Assembly: GCA_023439545.1 (NCBI GenBank)
Contig: JAEXNT010000001.1
Location: 32,563-96,562, forward strand
Origin: Bacillota bacterium
GTDB lineage: Bacteria; Bacillota; Clostridia; Acetivibrionales; DTU013
Direction: 5' to 3'
DNA length: 64,000 nt
The notes under the pieces are model-generated. The model did no database searches and was not told the DNA's origin. It saw nothing but the letters and a program-made list of their open reading frames with translations. The translations under genes and the position numbers were made by a program. Below are positions 34,668-43,615 of the stretch, piece after piece. Positions within the stretch are counted from its first letter, which is position 1. Each line of letters begins with the position of its first letter.

Positions 34668-35549
34668 ATGCCGACTTTAATTGATTATATTTGCTTTGGA
34701 ACCGGGGTCATCGCTCTGTTTATGGGCTTTAGCAGCCTGGTTTTTCTGACCTTGGGCGCTTTAAAGTACAGGAACATATACCTTAAGCGTCTCTGGCTCA
34801 CATACCTGGCAACGACAGTAATGCTGATGTCCTATGTGGCACAATTTTTCGTAAATACCTTAACTCCGTATATTATCAACATCAATCCTGTGATAACGCC
34901 GCTGTGCATGTCCTTTATCATATTCAACCTGTCGCTGCTTGTCACGGGACTGCTTTACGAGGAGTCTCCCGGGTGGATAAGGTTTTTTATCCGGCTGTTT
35001 TCAGCTTTCCCCGTATTCATAGTACCGTTGCTTTATCTTCTGCCGCGTGATTATCAGGATATGCTTTCCTCTATAGCGTCAATGGAATTTTATATAATGC
35101 TTGGGCTTAACTGCGTTGCTTTCCTTGTTGGCTTCAAAAGGCTCGACAATTCATATAGAAAGCTTACGAAAACGTTCACCTTCATCCTGATTTTCTTTGT
35201 TCTGATATTTGTCATCCAGGTGCTGTTCGATCTGCACGTCAACCCCTTCCCGCTCTTTTATGCATTGTGGAGTATACTGCTTATCATGTATTTCTGGAGG
35301 AATATCTTTGTTGTTTCGATAAACAAGCTTTCCTCTTCGTCTTTTATCGAACAGTACCGTATCACCGAGAGGGAAAAGGACATAATGGACCTGATAGTCC
35401 TCGGGAAGACAAACAAGGCTATAGGCGAGCAGCTATACATATCTGAAAAAACAGTGAAAAATCATATTTACAATCTTTATAAAAAGCTCGGCATCAATTC
35501 ACGTTTCGAACTTATGGGCTTGTACAACAAAAACAGCTCATCCGTGTAA
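34668..35549 (+). CDS. Membrane-bound LuxR-family transcriptional regulator
   Basis: 293 residues. Seven hydrophobic segments fill the first ~215 residues (starting 'ICFGTGVIALFMGFSSLVFL'). A C-terminal LuxR helix-turn-helix follows (about 228-285: 'ITEREKDIMDLIVLGKTN' then 'LYISEKTVKNHIYNLYKKL'). A DNA-binding domain tethered directly to a polytopic sensor suggests a one-component membrane regulator. GGGAG precedes the ATG. The TauE/SafE gene lies 130 bp downstream in the same direction and is the likely target. Confidence 0.85.
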   Translation: MPTLIDYICFGTGVIALFMGFSSLVFLTLGALKYRNIYLKRLWLTYLATTVMLMSYVAQFFVNTLTPYIININPVITPLCMSFIIFNLSLLVTGLLYEESPGWIRFFIRLFSAFPVFIVPLLYLLPRDYQDMLSSIASMEFYIMLGLNCVAFLVGFKRLDNSYRKLTKTFTFILIFFVLIFVIQVLFDLHVNPFPLFYALWSILLIMYFWRNIFVVSINKLSSSSFIEQYRITEREKDIMDLIVLGKTNKAIGEQLYISEKTVKNHIYNLYKKLGINSRFELMGLYNKNSSSV

Positions 35550-35611
35550 GCCCGGTTTTACAAGCTTCCTGCGATCCTGGGACCAATTTCCCAACACCTT
35601 TTTATTTAAAT

Positions 35612-35627
35612 TGAGAAGGGATTCTCA
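35612..35627 (+). promoter_or_regulatory. Operator-like dyad upstream of the TauE/SafE gene
   Basis: Inverted repeat TGAGAA (35612-35617) / TTCTCA (35622-35627) with a 4-bp centre. It resembles Fur-family boxes in composition but not in spacing. It could equally be the site of the LuxR-type regulator encoded upstream. Confidence 0.4.
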
Positions 35628-35679
35628 TTTACTTTGAGTCGTGCCCGCCTTATGTTGGAAACAACAAAGGGGGGGTTCA

Positions 35680-36306
35680 ATGAACAGTCTTATATTGGGA
35701 TTATCCAGCGGCGTTGCCTGCCTTTCGTATTGCATGCCGGTAATCCTGCCGTATTATCTTTCCAGAGGCTACAGGGTAGGTAAAAATTTCTCCGACCTGC
35801 TTCTATTTATGTCGGGCCGCCTGATCGGCTATCTGTTATTCGGAGTGGCTGCCTTTTTTACCGGTCGATATCTTCTGGAGAATAATCCATACAGAGGGTA
35901 TCTGCAGGGAAGCATCTACATCGTTTTCTCCATTCTCCTGATACTGGAGTTCTTTAAGGAAAGAAGCTGCATGGGAAAAAAGCTGGAAGCAATATGTGGA
36001 AAGCTTAAGGTTCGCGGGCTTTTATTCCCGCTGCTGCTTGGATTTTTGACGGGCATCAATCTATGCCCGACTTTCGCGCTGGTTTTTGCGGAAGCCTCCA
36101 GTCTGAATAACCTGTTGGAATGCCTGTGGTTCTTTTTCCTGTTCTTCACCGGTACTACCGTCTACTTCATTCCTATTCCCTTACTTGGCTTACTGAGGAA
36201 CAGGGAAGGGGTAAAGACAGTCGGCAGGTTTCTGCTTGCGCTTATCTTCATCTGGTTCGTTTACAAGGGCATTATGCTTATTCTGGCTTCCGGAGGTATC
36301 ATATGA
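35680..36306 (+). CDS. TauE/SafE (DsbD-like) family membrane protein
   Basis: 208 residues from ATG 35680 behind an AAAGGGGGG site. Six membrane segments. Cys 14 and Cys 18 sit in 'VACLSYCMPVILPY' and another Cys in 'TGINLCPTFALV', the conserved cysteine-proline motifs of COG2836 proteins related to the DsbD/CcdA transmembrane electron carriers. It overlaps the next gene by 4 bases (ATGA). Coupling to a polyferredoxin membrane protein suggests transfer of reducing equivalents or metal handling. Confidence 0.82.
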   Translation: MNSLILGLSSGVACLSYCMPVILPYYLSRGYRVGKNFSDLLLFMSGRLIGYLLFGVAAFFTGRYLLENNPYRGYLQGSIYIVFSILLILEFFKERSCMGKKLEAICGKLKVRGLLFPLLLGFLTGINLCPTFALVFAEASSLNNLLECLWFFFLFFTGTTVYFIPIPLLGLLRNREGVKTVGRFLLALIFIWFVYKGIMLILASGGII

Positions 36307-37463
36307 ATAAAACTATCAGTAAAATTATTTTCGCGGCACTTTTGACAGCGCCTTTTTCATTCGGGTCGTACTTTATAACGGGACTGTATTCCTGGAATAG
36401 AGTCGAACTGCTGCATTCCGTAGCGGTTTTGGCAGCCTGGCTTTTTATGAATGTCATGCTGTTTATTACATTTTTCACGGGAAAAACAGACAGGGTAAGG
36501 GCAATAATGTTTATAACGATGGCAATAGCTTTTCCCATCGGGTTCATTCTGCAGCTGTTCGAAACAAGGGGGCGCCTTATGGCTGCGACCATGTCCGATG
36601 TTATATCGGGAAGCGTTCCTTTTTGCCACATAGTTATCCCGCAAACGATAATACCCGCCGTTTTAAGTAAACAGATCATTTTCCCGGGAACAATGGATCT
36701 GGGCTTTCAGTATTCAGCCAGCTTCATGATAATTTTCTGGCTCGGAGCGTCACTGTTAATAGGCAGGGGTTGGTGCAGCTGGACCTGCTTCTATGGCGGC
36801 TGGGAAGACGGCTGCTCCAGGCTGTCGAAGAAAGCAGGCATCAAGCTGAATCCCAAGCTCGTTTGGGGGGCGGCAGCCGTATTGATACTGGTGATTATTA
36901 CCGCAATTGAAACAGCTTCGCCTACCTATTGCTTATGGCTGTGTCCTTTCAAGGCCTGTTCGGAATTTTTCGAGGTCGCGTCGCCCTTGCTGGTGGTGCA
37001 GACAGTGATATTCATTTTGCTCTTCATCGGCCTCGTTATCATACTGCCGTTTCTCAGCAAAAAAAGGGTGCAATGTATGGCGTTTTGTCCCTTTGGAGCA
37101 TTCCAATCCATCGTGGACAAGGTCAACCCTTTTGATATCAGAATCGACAAGGCAAAGTGCCTGAAATGCAAAAAGTGTATCAAGGAATGCCCTGTCATGG
37201 CTGTCAGCGAGGCTTCGCTCGAAAAAGGGAAAATGGGCTTCAACTGCAACAAATGCGGAAAATGTGTGGATCTGTGCCCCGGAAAGGCAGTGCATTACCA
37301 CATAAAGGGGACTCCGGTGGGAGGAGTGTTTGCCAGGACAGCGCGTATCATTTTCCTGTACTTCGCATTCACGATTTTTGCGGGAATAGGGGCAGGCATT
37401 ATATCGTCGGCGTTATACAGGATACTGCTTCTGATAACCACGGGGAGCCTGTTGAATAAATAA
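36303..37463 (+). CDS. Membrane 4Fe-4S polyferredoxin (NapH/CcoG-like)
   Basis: 386 residues with about six membrane spans. Cytosol-side cysteine motifs: 'RGWCSWTCFYGG', 'CLWLCPFKACSEF', 'QCMAFCPFGAF'. Then two classical [4Fe-4S] ferredoxin motifs, CLKCKKCIKECP and CNKCGKCVDLCP (about 285-335). This layout is that of NapH/NosR/CcoG electron-transfer proteins. It is translationally coupled to the TauE/SafE gene and followed by a small EF-hand-like protein. No terminal oxidoreductase gene is nearby, so the electron acceptor is unknown. Confidence 0.9.
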   Translation: MNKTISKIIFAALLTAPFSFGSYFITGLYSWNRVELLHSVAVLAAWLFMNVMLFITFFTGKTDRVRAIMFITMAIAFPIGFILQLFETRGRLMAATMSDVISGSVPFCHIVIPQTIIPAVLSKQIIFPGTMDLGFQYSASFMIIFWLGASLLIGRGWCSWTCFYGGWEDGCSRLSKKAGIKLNPKLVWGAAAVLILVIITAIETASPTYCLWLCPFKACSEFFEVASPLLVVQTVIFILLFIGLVIILPFLSKKRVQCMAFCPFGAFQSIVDKVNPFDIRIDKAKCLKCKKCIKECPVMAVSEASLEKGKMGFNCNKCGKCVDLCPGKAVHYHIKGTPVGGVFARTARIIFLYFAFTIFAGIGAGIISSALYRILLLITTGSLLNK

Positions 37464-37485
37464 GAGGATAAGTTTGGAGGAGTTT

Positions 37486-38034
37486 ATGAATATAAGGTTG
37501 TCGATCGTAATAAAAGCAATCGTCGGGATCGTCTGGACCGCAGTATTCGCGACCTGCGGAATAATGCTGTTCATGGGTATCGGGGCATGGGCGAAGACCC
37601 TGCTTATCGAAAATAATGTGCAAATAATTTCAAAGTATACCGGCGGGGATACCAGCTATGAAAAGGACGAGGGCGGCTTACTTATGGTAGTCCATGAACC
37701 GGTGCAGGATGGGATATTCGTCAAGTCAAAGAAAAGCTTTGTCCAGGTTGACTGGCTTACAACAAGCAGCCTTCCCGAAAAGCTGGGCGGGAAAGTTGAT
37801 ATGGACAGTGATGGGCGTGATGACCTGCTGGTCGAAATAGACGCGAAAAACAATAAGGCGGCATATGAAGCATACGGCTCGAAAATCGAAGGCCTCGCCT
37901 CCAGGAGTTCCGTAGCGGATTTTATCTTCAAAAGGGATAAGGACGGCAAGGATGCCATTTATTACTTCCGGAACCGAAATTATGGCGGCACGAAGTATAA
38001 GGAAGGGGTTTCTGTAAGATTTATCATTCGGTAA
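37486..38034 (+). CDS. Membrane-anchored protein with an EF-hand-like loop
   Basis: 182 residues from ATG 37486, directly after TTGGAGGAG. One N-terminal membrane helix (about 8-32), then an extracytoplasmic domain with 'DMDSDGRDDLLVEID', a D-x-D-x-D-G-x-x-D calcium-binding loop of the dockerin/EF-hand type. It lies 22 bp after the polyferredoxin gene, so it is probably part of the same operon. No family was recognised. Confidence 0.75.
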   Translation: MNIRLSIVIKAIVGIVWTAVFATCGIMLFMGIGAWAKTLLIENNVQIISKYTGGDTSYEKDEGGLLMVVHEPVQDGIFVKSKKSFVQVDWLTTSSLPEKLGGKVDMDSDGRDDLLVEIDAKNNKAAYEAYGSKIEGLASRSSVADFIFKRDKDGKDAIYYFRNRNYGGTKYKEGVSVRFIIR

Positions 38035-38044
38035 CGGCATTTCA

Positions 38045-39214
38045 TTATTTAAGCCTGCCGTAATTGTTTATTTTTACTTCTACGTTGAACGAGGCACTGA
38101 CCTTGGGGTAGATTTTTTCCCAGCCGTCCTTGCCGCCTATACTGTTCCAGTAATCATTTTCGTAGGCGCGGACCTTGTCCCCGATGCCCAACGTGTCGCA
38201 GCTTGCTTCCTTCAATTTATCGAATACCTCCCGCATTCTCCGGGCTATCTGTTCCTGCGCAGCCTTTGCCAGCCTGTTTTCCTTGTCCTCGTCCATCAGA
38301 CTGTAAAACCTGTATTCTTCCAGTCCTGTCTCGAGTTTGATGTTATACGTCACTTCGGGTATTCCATCATTTATTTTTAATTCGAATTTATTTTTGATTC
38401 CCTGCAGGGATAAGGCGGCTTTTTTCTTCAGGCCTGCGAGTCCCTCGGGAGGAATGAAATATATCATCGATTCCTTTCTACGGCCTTTCATCATCATCAG
38501 ATAAGCGCTTTCCTGCGTATTCAGCCTGCCGGTCAGTTTCCCCCTGTGAAACAGCGCGCTGCCCGTGACCCTGACGCCGTCATCATCCATCGCAACCATG
38601 CATGTGATCGGGTCGATGCCCGGAATACTGCTTTCAACGTTGAAATCGATTATTGTCTCGGCGGGGCAATAGCCTGTTCGCGAATTGTCATCCACCAATT
38701 GATTTATGTAAATCCCCAAGGGCGGCTTGTTTTTTAAACTATGACCTTTTTTAATGAGGTCTCCGGCACTCCCGTCGACAATTATGACCCATGCAAGTAC
38801 CGGATTTTTGGGGTCTCTTTCGAAAATATCCAGGAAATCCTGAAGCCCGATTTGTGCTATGCTTTTTCCAATGAGCAGGTTTTGTATTTTGCCCCCCTCC
38901 AGTTTGCTGGGAGATATTTCGTTAGATATCTCCCGGGCCTCTCTCAGAAGATCTGCCTCGGTATCGATTATGTCTATAGGTATGCTGCCCGAGGTTTCAC
39001 CGCCTCCGCCGGCCTTGCCGCCGCTTGTCTCAGAGCCGCCGGTTACAGGGTAGGTATAGGTCACCAGCAGTTTGCCATTGTCGGAAGTGTCTATGCCAAC
39101 GTTGACTATGAACGCTATTTTTTCGTATACTCTTTGATCAAGACATCCGTTTAAAGGCAGTATAAATAATGCTGCCGCCAAAACTTCAGCTATTCTCGCG
39201 GTTAAGGTTCGCAT
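38045..39214 (-). CDS. Spore germination lipoprotein, GerAC (Ger(x)C) family
   Basis: 389 residues. Signal peptide with lipobox LPLNGC (lipidated Cys 24), then the three-domain Ger(x)C fold ('AFIVNVGIDTSDNGKLLVTY', 'ILAWVIIVDG'-type segments, C-terminal 'ENDYWNSIGGKDGWEKIYPK'). It is the C subunit of a germinant receptor in the spore inner membrane. It overlaps the B-subunit gene by 13 bases. It ends about 10 bp from the convergent EF-hand-like gene with no clear terminator between them. Confidence 0.94.
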   Translation of the reverse strand: MRTLTARIAEVLAAALFILPLNGCLDQRVYEKIAFIVNVGIDTSDNGKLLVTYTYPVTGGSETSGGKAGGGGETSGSIPIDIIDTEADLLREAREISNEISPSKLEGGKIQNLLIGKSIAQIGLQDFLDIFERDPKNPVLAWVIIVDGSAGDLIKKGHSLKNKPPLGIYINQLVDDNSRTGYCPAETIIDFNVESSIPGIDPITCMVAMDDDGVRVTGSALFHRGKLTGRLNTQESAYLMMMKGRRKESMIYFIPPEGLAGLKKKAALSLQGIKNKFELKINDGIPEVTYNIKLETGLEEYRFYSLMDEDKENRLAKAAQEQIARRMREVFDKLKEASCDTLGIGDKVRAYENDYWNSIGGKDGWEKIYPKVSASFNVEVKINNYGRLK

Positions 39215-40320
39215 TTTTTTCGTGCTTTTGCGCCTCCTTTTTTAAGGATAAGCGATATGAGCAATATTATAACCGGCGTTGCTATACCGGCGCCGTAGCT
39301 CATGCTGCCCCCGAAATTGCCGAGGTTCTCCGCAATATCGACACTTTTTACCATTACCGACGAAATTATCAGAATCAAACTAATGACGAGTATTACCCAT
39401 AATGGCTTCTTTATTTTAAAAATCTTTCTGATCGAATCACATGTACAAAAGACGTAGGAATTTGTGCAAAGTATCATACCGGGTATCCATGAGGCGTAAT
39501 AATACAGATCAATCCTCTCGAATATCGGGAATTTGACGAGCTTGGCCAGACTGGTGATCGGATACAGGCTCAGGCTCGTATACTGGGTCCCGAATACACA
39601 TATCGTTACTATTGAGGTAAAGGTAAAAAAGGAAGTTATTAGTGCCCCGGATACCCATATATACTTTGTCAGATCCTTTTTATTGCTTATGTAGGGATAT
39701 ATAAACAGCAATAATTCAAAGCCCATATACGTAAATGAAATAAGCTTGAGGCCATTCAATATGGTCAGGGGCCCTGCTTCCCCGACAGGCAGCAGCATGG
39801 TGACCCTAAGCTTGGTCGAACCGTAAATGAGCAGCAGGGCTGTAATAAAAAGCATTATGTAAAGAATCACGTCAAACCTGCATATATTCTTCAAGCCCTT
39901 GCTTACCAGTATTATCGTCGGTGAAATGAGAAGAATTGCGACCAGAAGGGAAGGCGTATATTTAAAGAACCATAGCTTCATGGAAATCAGAAAAAATGTG
40001 AAGTTGGCGATGGAAGCGAATATCAGGTATGCGATCCATAAAAGGTTTAAAAAAGTACCGATATATTTTCCGAACAGCTGCCGGTCTATATCAAGTATCG
40101 AAGCGCCTCCAAATCTCCTGCACAATAACGATATGATCAATTTGGAGATAATTATCAGCAAACCTCCAAGTATCAGTACCATCCACCCGTCGTGACCGGC
40201 CGCATTTACCGCTACCCTTGCCACAGAAAGCACGCCTAAGGGAAATTGAGCAGCTATTATGAATCTGTTGGACTGGCTTGCCGTTATCGTATCGATACTA
40301 TTTTGCACGGTTGTTTCCAC
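39202..40320 (-). CDS. Spore germination permease, GerAB family
   Basis: 372 residues with ten predicted membrane segments, an APC-superfamily amino-acid-permease-like B subunit of a germinant receptor, thought to bind the germinant. The GTG at 40320 touches its AGAGGGA site, so GTG at 40308 is an alternative start. It overlaps the A-subunit gene by 23 bases and the C-subunit gene by 13. Confidence 0.93.
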   Translation of the reverse strand: METTVQNSIDTITASQSNRFIIAAQFPLGVLSVARVAVNAAGHDGWMVLILGGLLIIISKLIISLLCRRFGGASILDIDRQLFGKYIGTFLNLLWIAYLIFASIANFTFFLISMKLWFFKYTPSLLVAILLISPTIILVSKGLKNICRFDVILYIMLFITALLLIYGSTKLRVTMLLPVGEAGPLTILNGLKLISFTYMGFELLLFIYPYISNKKDLTKYIWVSGALITSFFTFTSIVTICVFGTQYTSLSLYPITSLAKLVKFPIFERIDLYYYASWIPGMILCTNSYVFCTCDSIRKIFKIKKPLWVILVISLILIISSVMVKSVDIAENLGNFGGSMSYGAGIATPVIILLISLILKKGGAKARKKCEP

Positions 40321-41767
40321 TCCCTCTTGTATCGTCCCTGGGCCAGGTTATGGCGGGCCTCCTGCCGAGGTATTTGAAAGGCGCCCTTATGAAGGTATCC
40401 TTCATTTCTGAGAACCTGAAGGGCATCACAGGCTGCAGATAGGGCTGCCCTAGAGATTCGAGGGACACGGCGTAGGAAACGCCTATACAGGCATATATGA
40501 CGAGACCTGCTATGCCGAATATGGCTGAAAGGATCATTGCACCGAAGCGTGACAGCCTCAAAAGCAGCCCGATATCGTAAGTAGGGACGACAAAGGTCGC
40601 AATTGCCGTTATTCCGACTAATACGACCATTATGTTACTCACGATGCCGGCCTGGATTGCAGTTTGTCCTATGACAAGACCGCCTACTATGCCAATGGTA
40701 GGTCCCAGCGTCGCGGGCAATCTGGTGCTCGCCTCCCTCAACAGCTCAAAAGACAGCTCCATTAATAGAGCCTCAATGATCGGAGTAAAAGGTACTCTGG
40801 CCCTGGACTGCAGCAATGGCACCAGCATGGTAAGCGGCACAGCCTCATAGTGAAAGGTTAGTATCGCTATGTATAACCCCGGCAGAAATATGGCGAGAAC
40901 TATGGAAAATATTCTTAAAAGCCTGAGAAAAGAACCGAAGGCCCACGCGGCCGTATAATCGTCGACTGCCTGAAAAAACTGGAGAAAATTTGCCGGAGCG
41001 ACAAGCGCAACAGGCGTGCCTTCAAGCAGCACAGCCACCCTGCCTTCGGCCAGGTTGGCGGCCACCTTGTCGGGTCTTTCCGTGAGCTGATATACCGGGA
41101 ATATATTGAAGGGATGATCGGTCGTAAGCTGTTCCAGGTAACCGATACCGGTAATGATGTCATAGTCTATGGATTTCAGCCTGTCTTCCATCCTTTTGAT
41201 GATTTCAGGATTGGCAATCTCATCGATATAGACGAGTGCAAGGTCCTGTTTCGACCTCTCTCCCACAATGTATTTCTTTATTTTGAGGTTGTTTGTCTTA
41301 AAGCGCCTTCGTATAAGCGAAAGATTTATATTCAGACTCTCAATAAAACCGTCATGCGCGCCTTTTATCGTTTTTTCGATTTCGGGCTCCGTTATCGCCC
41401 TGTGTTCGGGCTTGGCAAGGCTTAGGCTTATGGCGAAATCCAGACCGTCAGCCAGAAGCACTGTGTTTTTGTTCAGAATATCACCCATTGCGGTCTCTAT
41501 ATTGTCAACTATGGAGTAATTGGCGACAGGCAGAGGATTTTCCGTCCGTGCCTCTGCGAGTTCATTCAGTTTTATCGAGGAAAGCTTCGAAAGCACGTCT
41601 CTCTGAATAAGATCATTATCCGTAACCGTGGCGAGATAATAGACCCGGACCTTTTGGCCGCCGCGAAGAACGGCGTCCCTGTGAAGTACGTCGGCACAGT
41701 CGGTGAAAAGCTTATCGAGCTTTTCCATATTAATACTGAGTGATTGTTCTATAGGGGTATAGTGCAC
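40298..41767 (-). CDS. Spore germination protein, GerAA family
   Basis: 489 residues. Large N-terminal cytosolic domain, then four to six membrane segments. 'RVAVLLEGTPVALVAPANF' and 'LLQSRARVPFTPIIEALLME' are hallmark GerA sequences, and 'ASTRLPATLGPTIGIVGGLVIGQ' follows. It is the A subunit of the receptor that triggers spore germination on nutrient binding. The GTG start at 41767 has GAAGGGATG 7 bases upstream. It is first in the A-B-C operon. This family is expressed in the forespore under sigma-G. Confidence 0.95.
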   Translation of the reverse strand: MHYTPIEQSLSINMEKLDKLFTDCADVLHRDAVLRGGQKVRVYYLATVTDNDLIQRDVLSKLSSIKLNELAEARTENPLPVANYSIVDNIETAMGDILNKNTVLLADGLDFAISLSLAKPEHRAITEPEIEKTIKGAHDGFIESLNINLSLIRRRFKTNNLKIKKYIVGERSKQDLALVYIDEIANPEIIKRMEDRLKSIDYDIITGIGYLEQLTTDHPFNIFPVYQLTERPDKVAANLAEGRVAVLLEGTPVALVAPANFLQFFQAVDDYTAAWAFGSFLRLLRIFSIVLAIFLPGLYIAILTFHYEAVPLTMLVPLLQSRARVPFTPIIEALLMELSFELLREASTRLPATLGPTIGIVGGLVIGQTAIQAGIVSNIMVVLVGITAIATFVVPTYDIGLLLRLSRFGAMILSAIFGIAGLVIYACIGVSYAVSLESLGQPYLQPVMPFRFSEMKDTFIRAPFKYLGRRPAITWPRDDTRGSGNNRAK

Positions 41768-42105
41768 TTTAACATCCCTTCAATTTCGTGTCTTGATGAC
41801 TCTATGATAGATTATTTGCAGTATTCCGGTATAAATACATACGGAAAAACTGCTGGAAGTAGAAAAGCCGGGGCTCCTGCCTTGATTTTATGTAAAGTAT
41901 ATGCTAATTTAGTCTAATCAGGGATAATCGCAATTATTGCGGCTCGAACGTAAGGATACTCCCTGATGTTGATTCCCGGTAAAACACATGCGGGTTTGCG
42001 CTATCGGGTAAGTACGTTTTAATGTATTGAAATACGGCAATATCTGTTATAGAATCATATTGTTTGGAATTAGTTACGGGGTCGTGCAGTATTCGAGGTA
42101 TATAA
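41768..42105. other. Divergent intergenic region between gerA operon and diguanylate cyclase
   Basis: 338 bases without a supported gene. A minus-strand open frame across 41934-42278 is mostly the shadow of the cyclase gene. The region must hold the gerA-type promoter (minus) and the cyclase promoter (plus). No consensus box with acceptable spacing stands out for either, as expected if the germination operon uses sigma-G. Confidence 0.4.
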
Positions 42106-43320
42106 ATGGTTTTGAAGTTTTTGAAATACATAAGGGAGGCCTTGTCGATATCCGTAAAGGATGGGTACAAAGCTGAATTTAACGTATATGTCGATAGGAT
42201 CAATACCTCAAGAGCGAAAATCACGGCATTGTGCTTTGTAGTGGCCGAAGCCGCGGTAATAGCGGTGTCGCTTATCATAAGGGCCGGGGATTACTTCGAC
42301 AAGCCCGGGCCTTACTACATGGAAATGCATTTTCTCCGCTTTGTCATAATGTCGGCATACCTGCTGATATTTCTCCGGCTTGGGAAAAATGTCGCCAAGT
42401 ACGGAAAAGCGATCAATATTACAGGAGCTTTGTTCGCGGTTACAATATTGGCATGGTGTGCCGGGATATCCCTGTTGGGCCAGCAGACCAACAGGCAGAT
42501 ATTAGTGTATACCGTAGCAGTTATGGCAATTGCTGTCACTCCGTTTTTCAAACCCCTTTTGCTGACAGGGATATATGCGATCGCGCATATTGCCTTTCTT
42601 CTTCTGATGCCGCATTTTCAAGTATCCTACGCGATCGTTTATGGAAATTGCGTAAATAGCACTACCACTATTCTCGTATCCCTGGCCATATCGTATATGA
42701 GGTATAAAAAAATAATCGAGGAATTCGGCAACAGAAAGATTATACAGGAAAAGAACAGTGAATTGGAACGCATGAACAGGGAGCTTGCCGAAGTCAATCA
42801 AAAGCTCGAACTGATATCGCGGACGGACAGCCTGACCGGAGTCTGCAATCGTTACATGTTTGATAAAACGATAAAAATGGAGTGGAACAGGTGTAAACGA
42901 AATTTAGTTCCACTGTCGCTGATAATGATAGATATAGACTTTTTCAAGACTTACAACGACAGCCATGGGCACATGGTGGGAGACGACTGCATAAGGCAGG
43001 TCGCAAATGTTTTGAAAGCTTTCACGAAACGTTCTTCAGACACGGTGGCAAGATACGGAGGGGACGAATTTGCGCTCGTGCTCCCGTATATGGGCAGGGA
43101 AAGCGCTCTGTCGCTTGCGGAGCAGATAAGGAGAACAGTGGAGGAATATGCCATACGTTTGGCAAATACTACTTCGCAGGAAATTTTAACTATCAGTGCG
43201 GGGGTAAATTCGGCTGTCCCGACCGAAAAAATATCTTTGGAGAAATTTATTGAAGCCGCGGATTCGGCGCTATATAAAGCGAAGGAATCGCGAAACAGCG
43301 TTTTCTTCGCATCTTTATAA
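42106..43320 (+). CDS. Membrane diguanylate cyclase (GGDEF)
   Basis: 404 residues. About six membrane segments in residues 40-200, a coiled-coil (about 205-240), then a GGDEF domain with 'DSLTGVCNRYMFD', 'IDIDFFKTYNDSHGH' and the active site RYGGDEF. RSSD lies exactly five residues before GGDEF, the RxxD inhibitory site, so c-di-GMP feedback is expected. No EAL or HD-GYP domain is attached. It lies immediately upstream of a c-di-GMP riboswitch that leads the chemotaxis operon. Confidence 0.94.
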   Translation: MVLKFLKYIREALSISVKDGYKAEFNVYVDRINTSRAKITALCFVVAEAAVIAVSLIIRAGDYFDKPGPYYMEMHFLRFVIMSAYLLIFLRLGKNVAKYGKAINITGALFAVTILAWCAGISLLGQQTNRQILVYTVAVMAIAVTPFFKPLLLTGIYAIAHIAFLLLMPHFQVSYAIVYGNCVNSTTTILVSLAISYMRYKKIIEEFGNRKIIQEKNSELERMNRELAEVNQKLELISRTDSLTGVCNRYMFDKTIKMEWNRCKRNLVPLSLIMIDIDFFKTYNDSHGHMVGDDCIRQVANVLKAFTKRSSDTVARYGGDEFALVLPYMGRESALSLAEQIRRTVEEYAIRLANTTSQEILTISAGVNSAVPTEKISLEKFIEAADSALYKAKESRNSVFFASL

Positions 43321-43373
43321 TCATATCACTCTTAAAATGCTTCTCATTTTGCGACTAAAATTAAATCTTTTTA

Positions 43374-43402
43374 TTGAAATATTTCAATATAGATGATATA
43401 TT
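43374..43402 (+). promoter_or_regulatory. Promoter of the riboswitch-chemotaxis operon
   Basis: TTGAAA (43374-43379), a 17-bp spacer and TATATT (43397-43402), about 55 bp before the riboswitch aptamer. It is a sigma-A-like promoter; no flagellar sigma-D box (TAAA/GCCGATAT) was seen. Confidence 0.6.
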
Positions 43403-43455
43403 TAACAATATACATAAACTAAGCAGGAAGCAGGCTTCAAGCCCAATATTTGATT

Positions 43456-43538
43456 AGCAACAGCAGCTCCATCGAAAGGTGGATACGCAAAGCCGTGAGT
43501 CTAAAGCGAATTTTATTGCCATGATTGTCAGGTTGCTG
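43456..43538 (+). ncRNA. Cyclic di-GMP-I (GEMM) riboswitch aptamer
   Basis: P1 pairs AGCAAC (43456-43461) with GTTGCT (43532-43537). P2 is CCATCGAAAGGTGG with a GAAA tetraloop. It is followed by the invariant ACGCAAAGCC, then AGTCTAA and the 3' element TTGTCAGGTTGC, all in the order of the GEMM-I consensus. The class binds c-di-GMP in the three-way junction. The 3' expression platform is a terminator (next entry), and the first gene is cheY. The neighbouring diguanylate cyclase could supply the ligand. Confidence 0.9.
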
Positions 43539-43544
43539 TAAATC

Positions 43545-43586
43545 CTGCAGCTTATACGAAGCAGACAATCCATGTCTGCTTTTTTT
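43545..43586 (+). terminator. Riboswitch expression platform: terminator with competing antiterminator
   Basis: Terminator stem AAGCAGACA (43559-43567) / TGTCTGCTT (43573-43581), loop ATCCA, then a T-run to 43586. An alternative stem, CTGCAGCTT (43545-43553) with AAGCAG (43559-43564), would disrupt it. The P1 3' strand (GCTG) can also pair with CAGC of that antiterminator. Formation of P1 on ligand binding would free the antiterminator, suggesting c-di-GMP turns the operon on. This direction is inferred from pairing only. Confidence 0.8.
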
Positions 43587-43615
43587 ATACCAAATTATAG
43601 TGGGAGGAATAAGCG

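Noticed and set aside
41768..41830. Sigma-G promoter before the gerA-type operon
   Set aside because: GGAATA and CATAGAG-like boxes are present on the minus strand, but their spacing (about 15 bp) is too short for a confident call.
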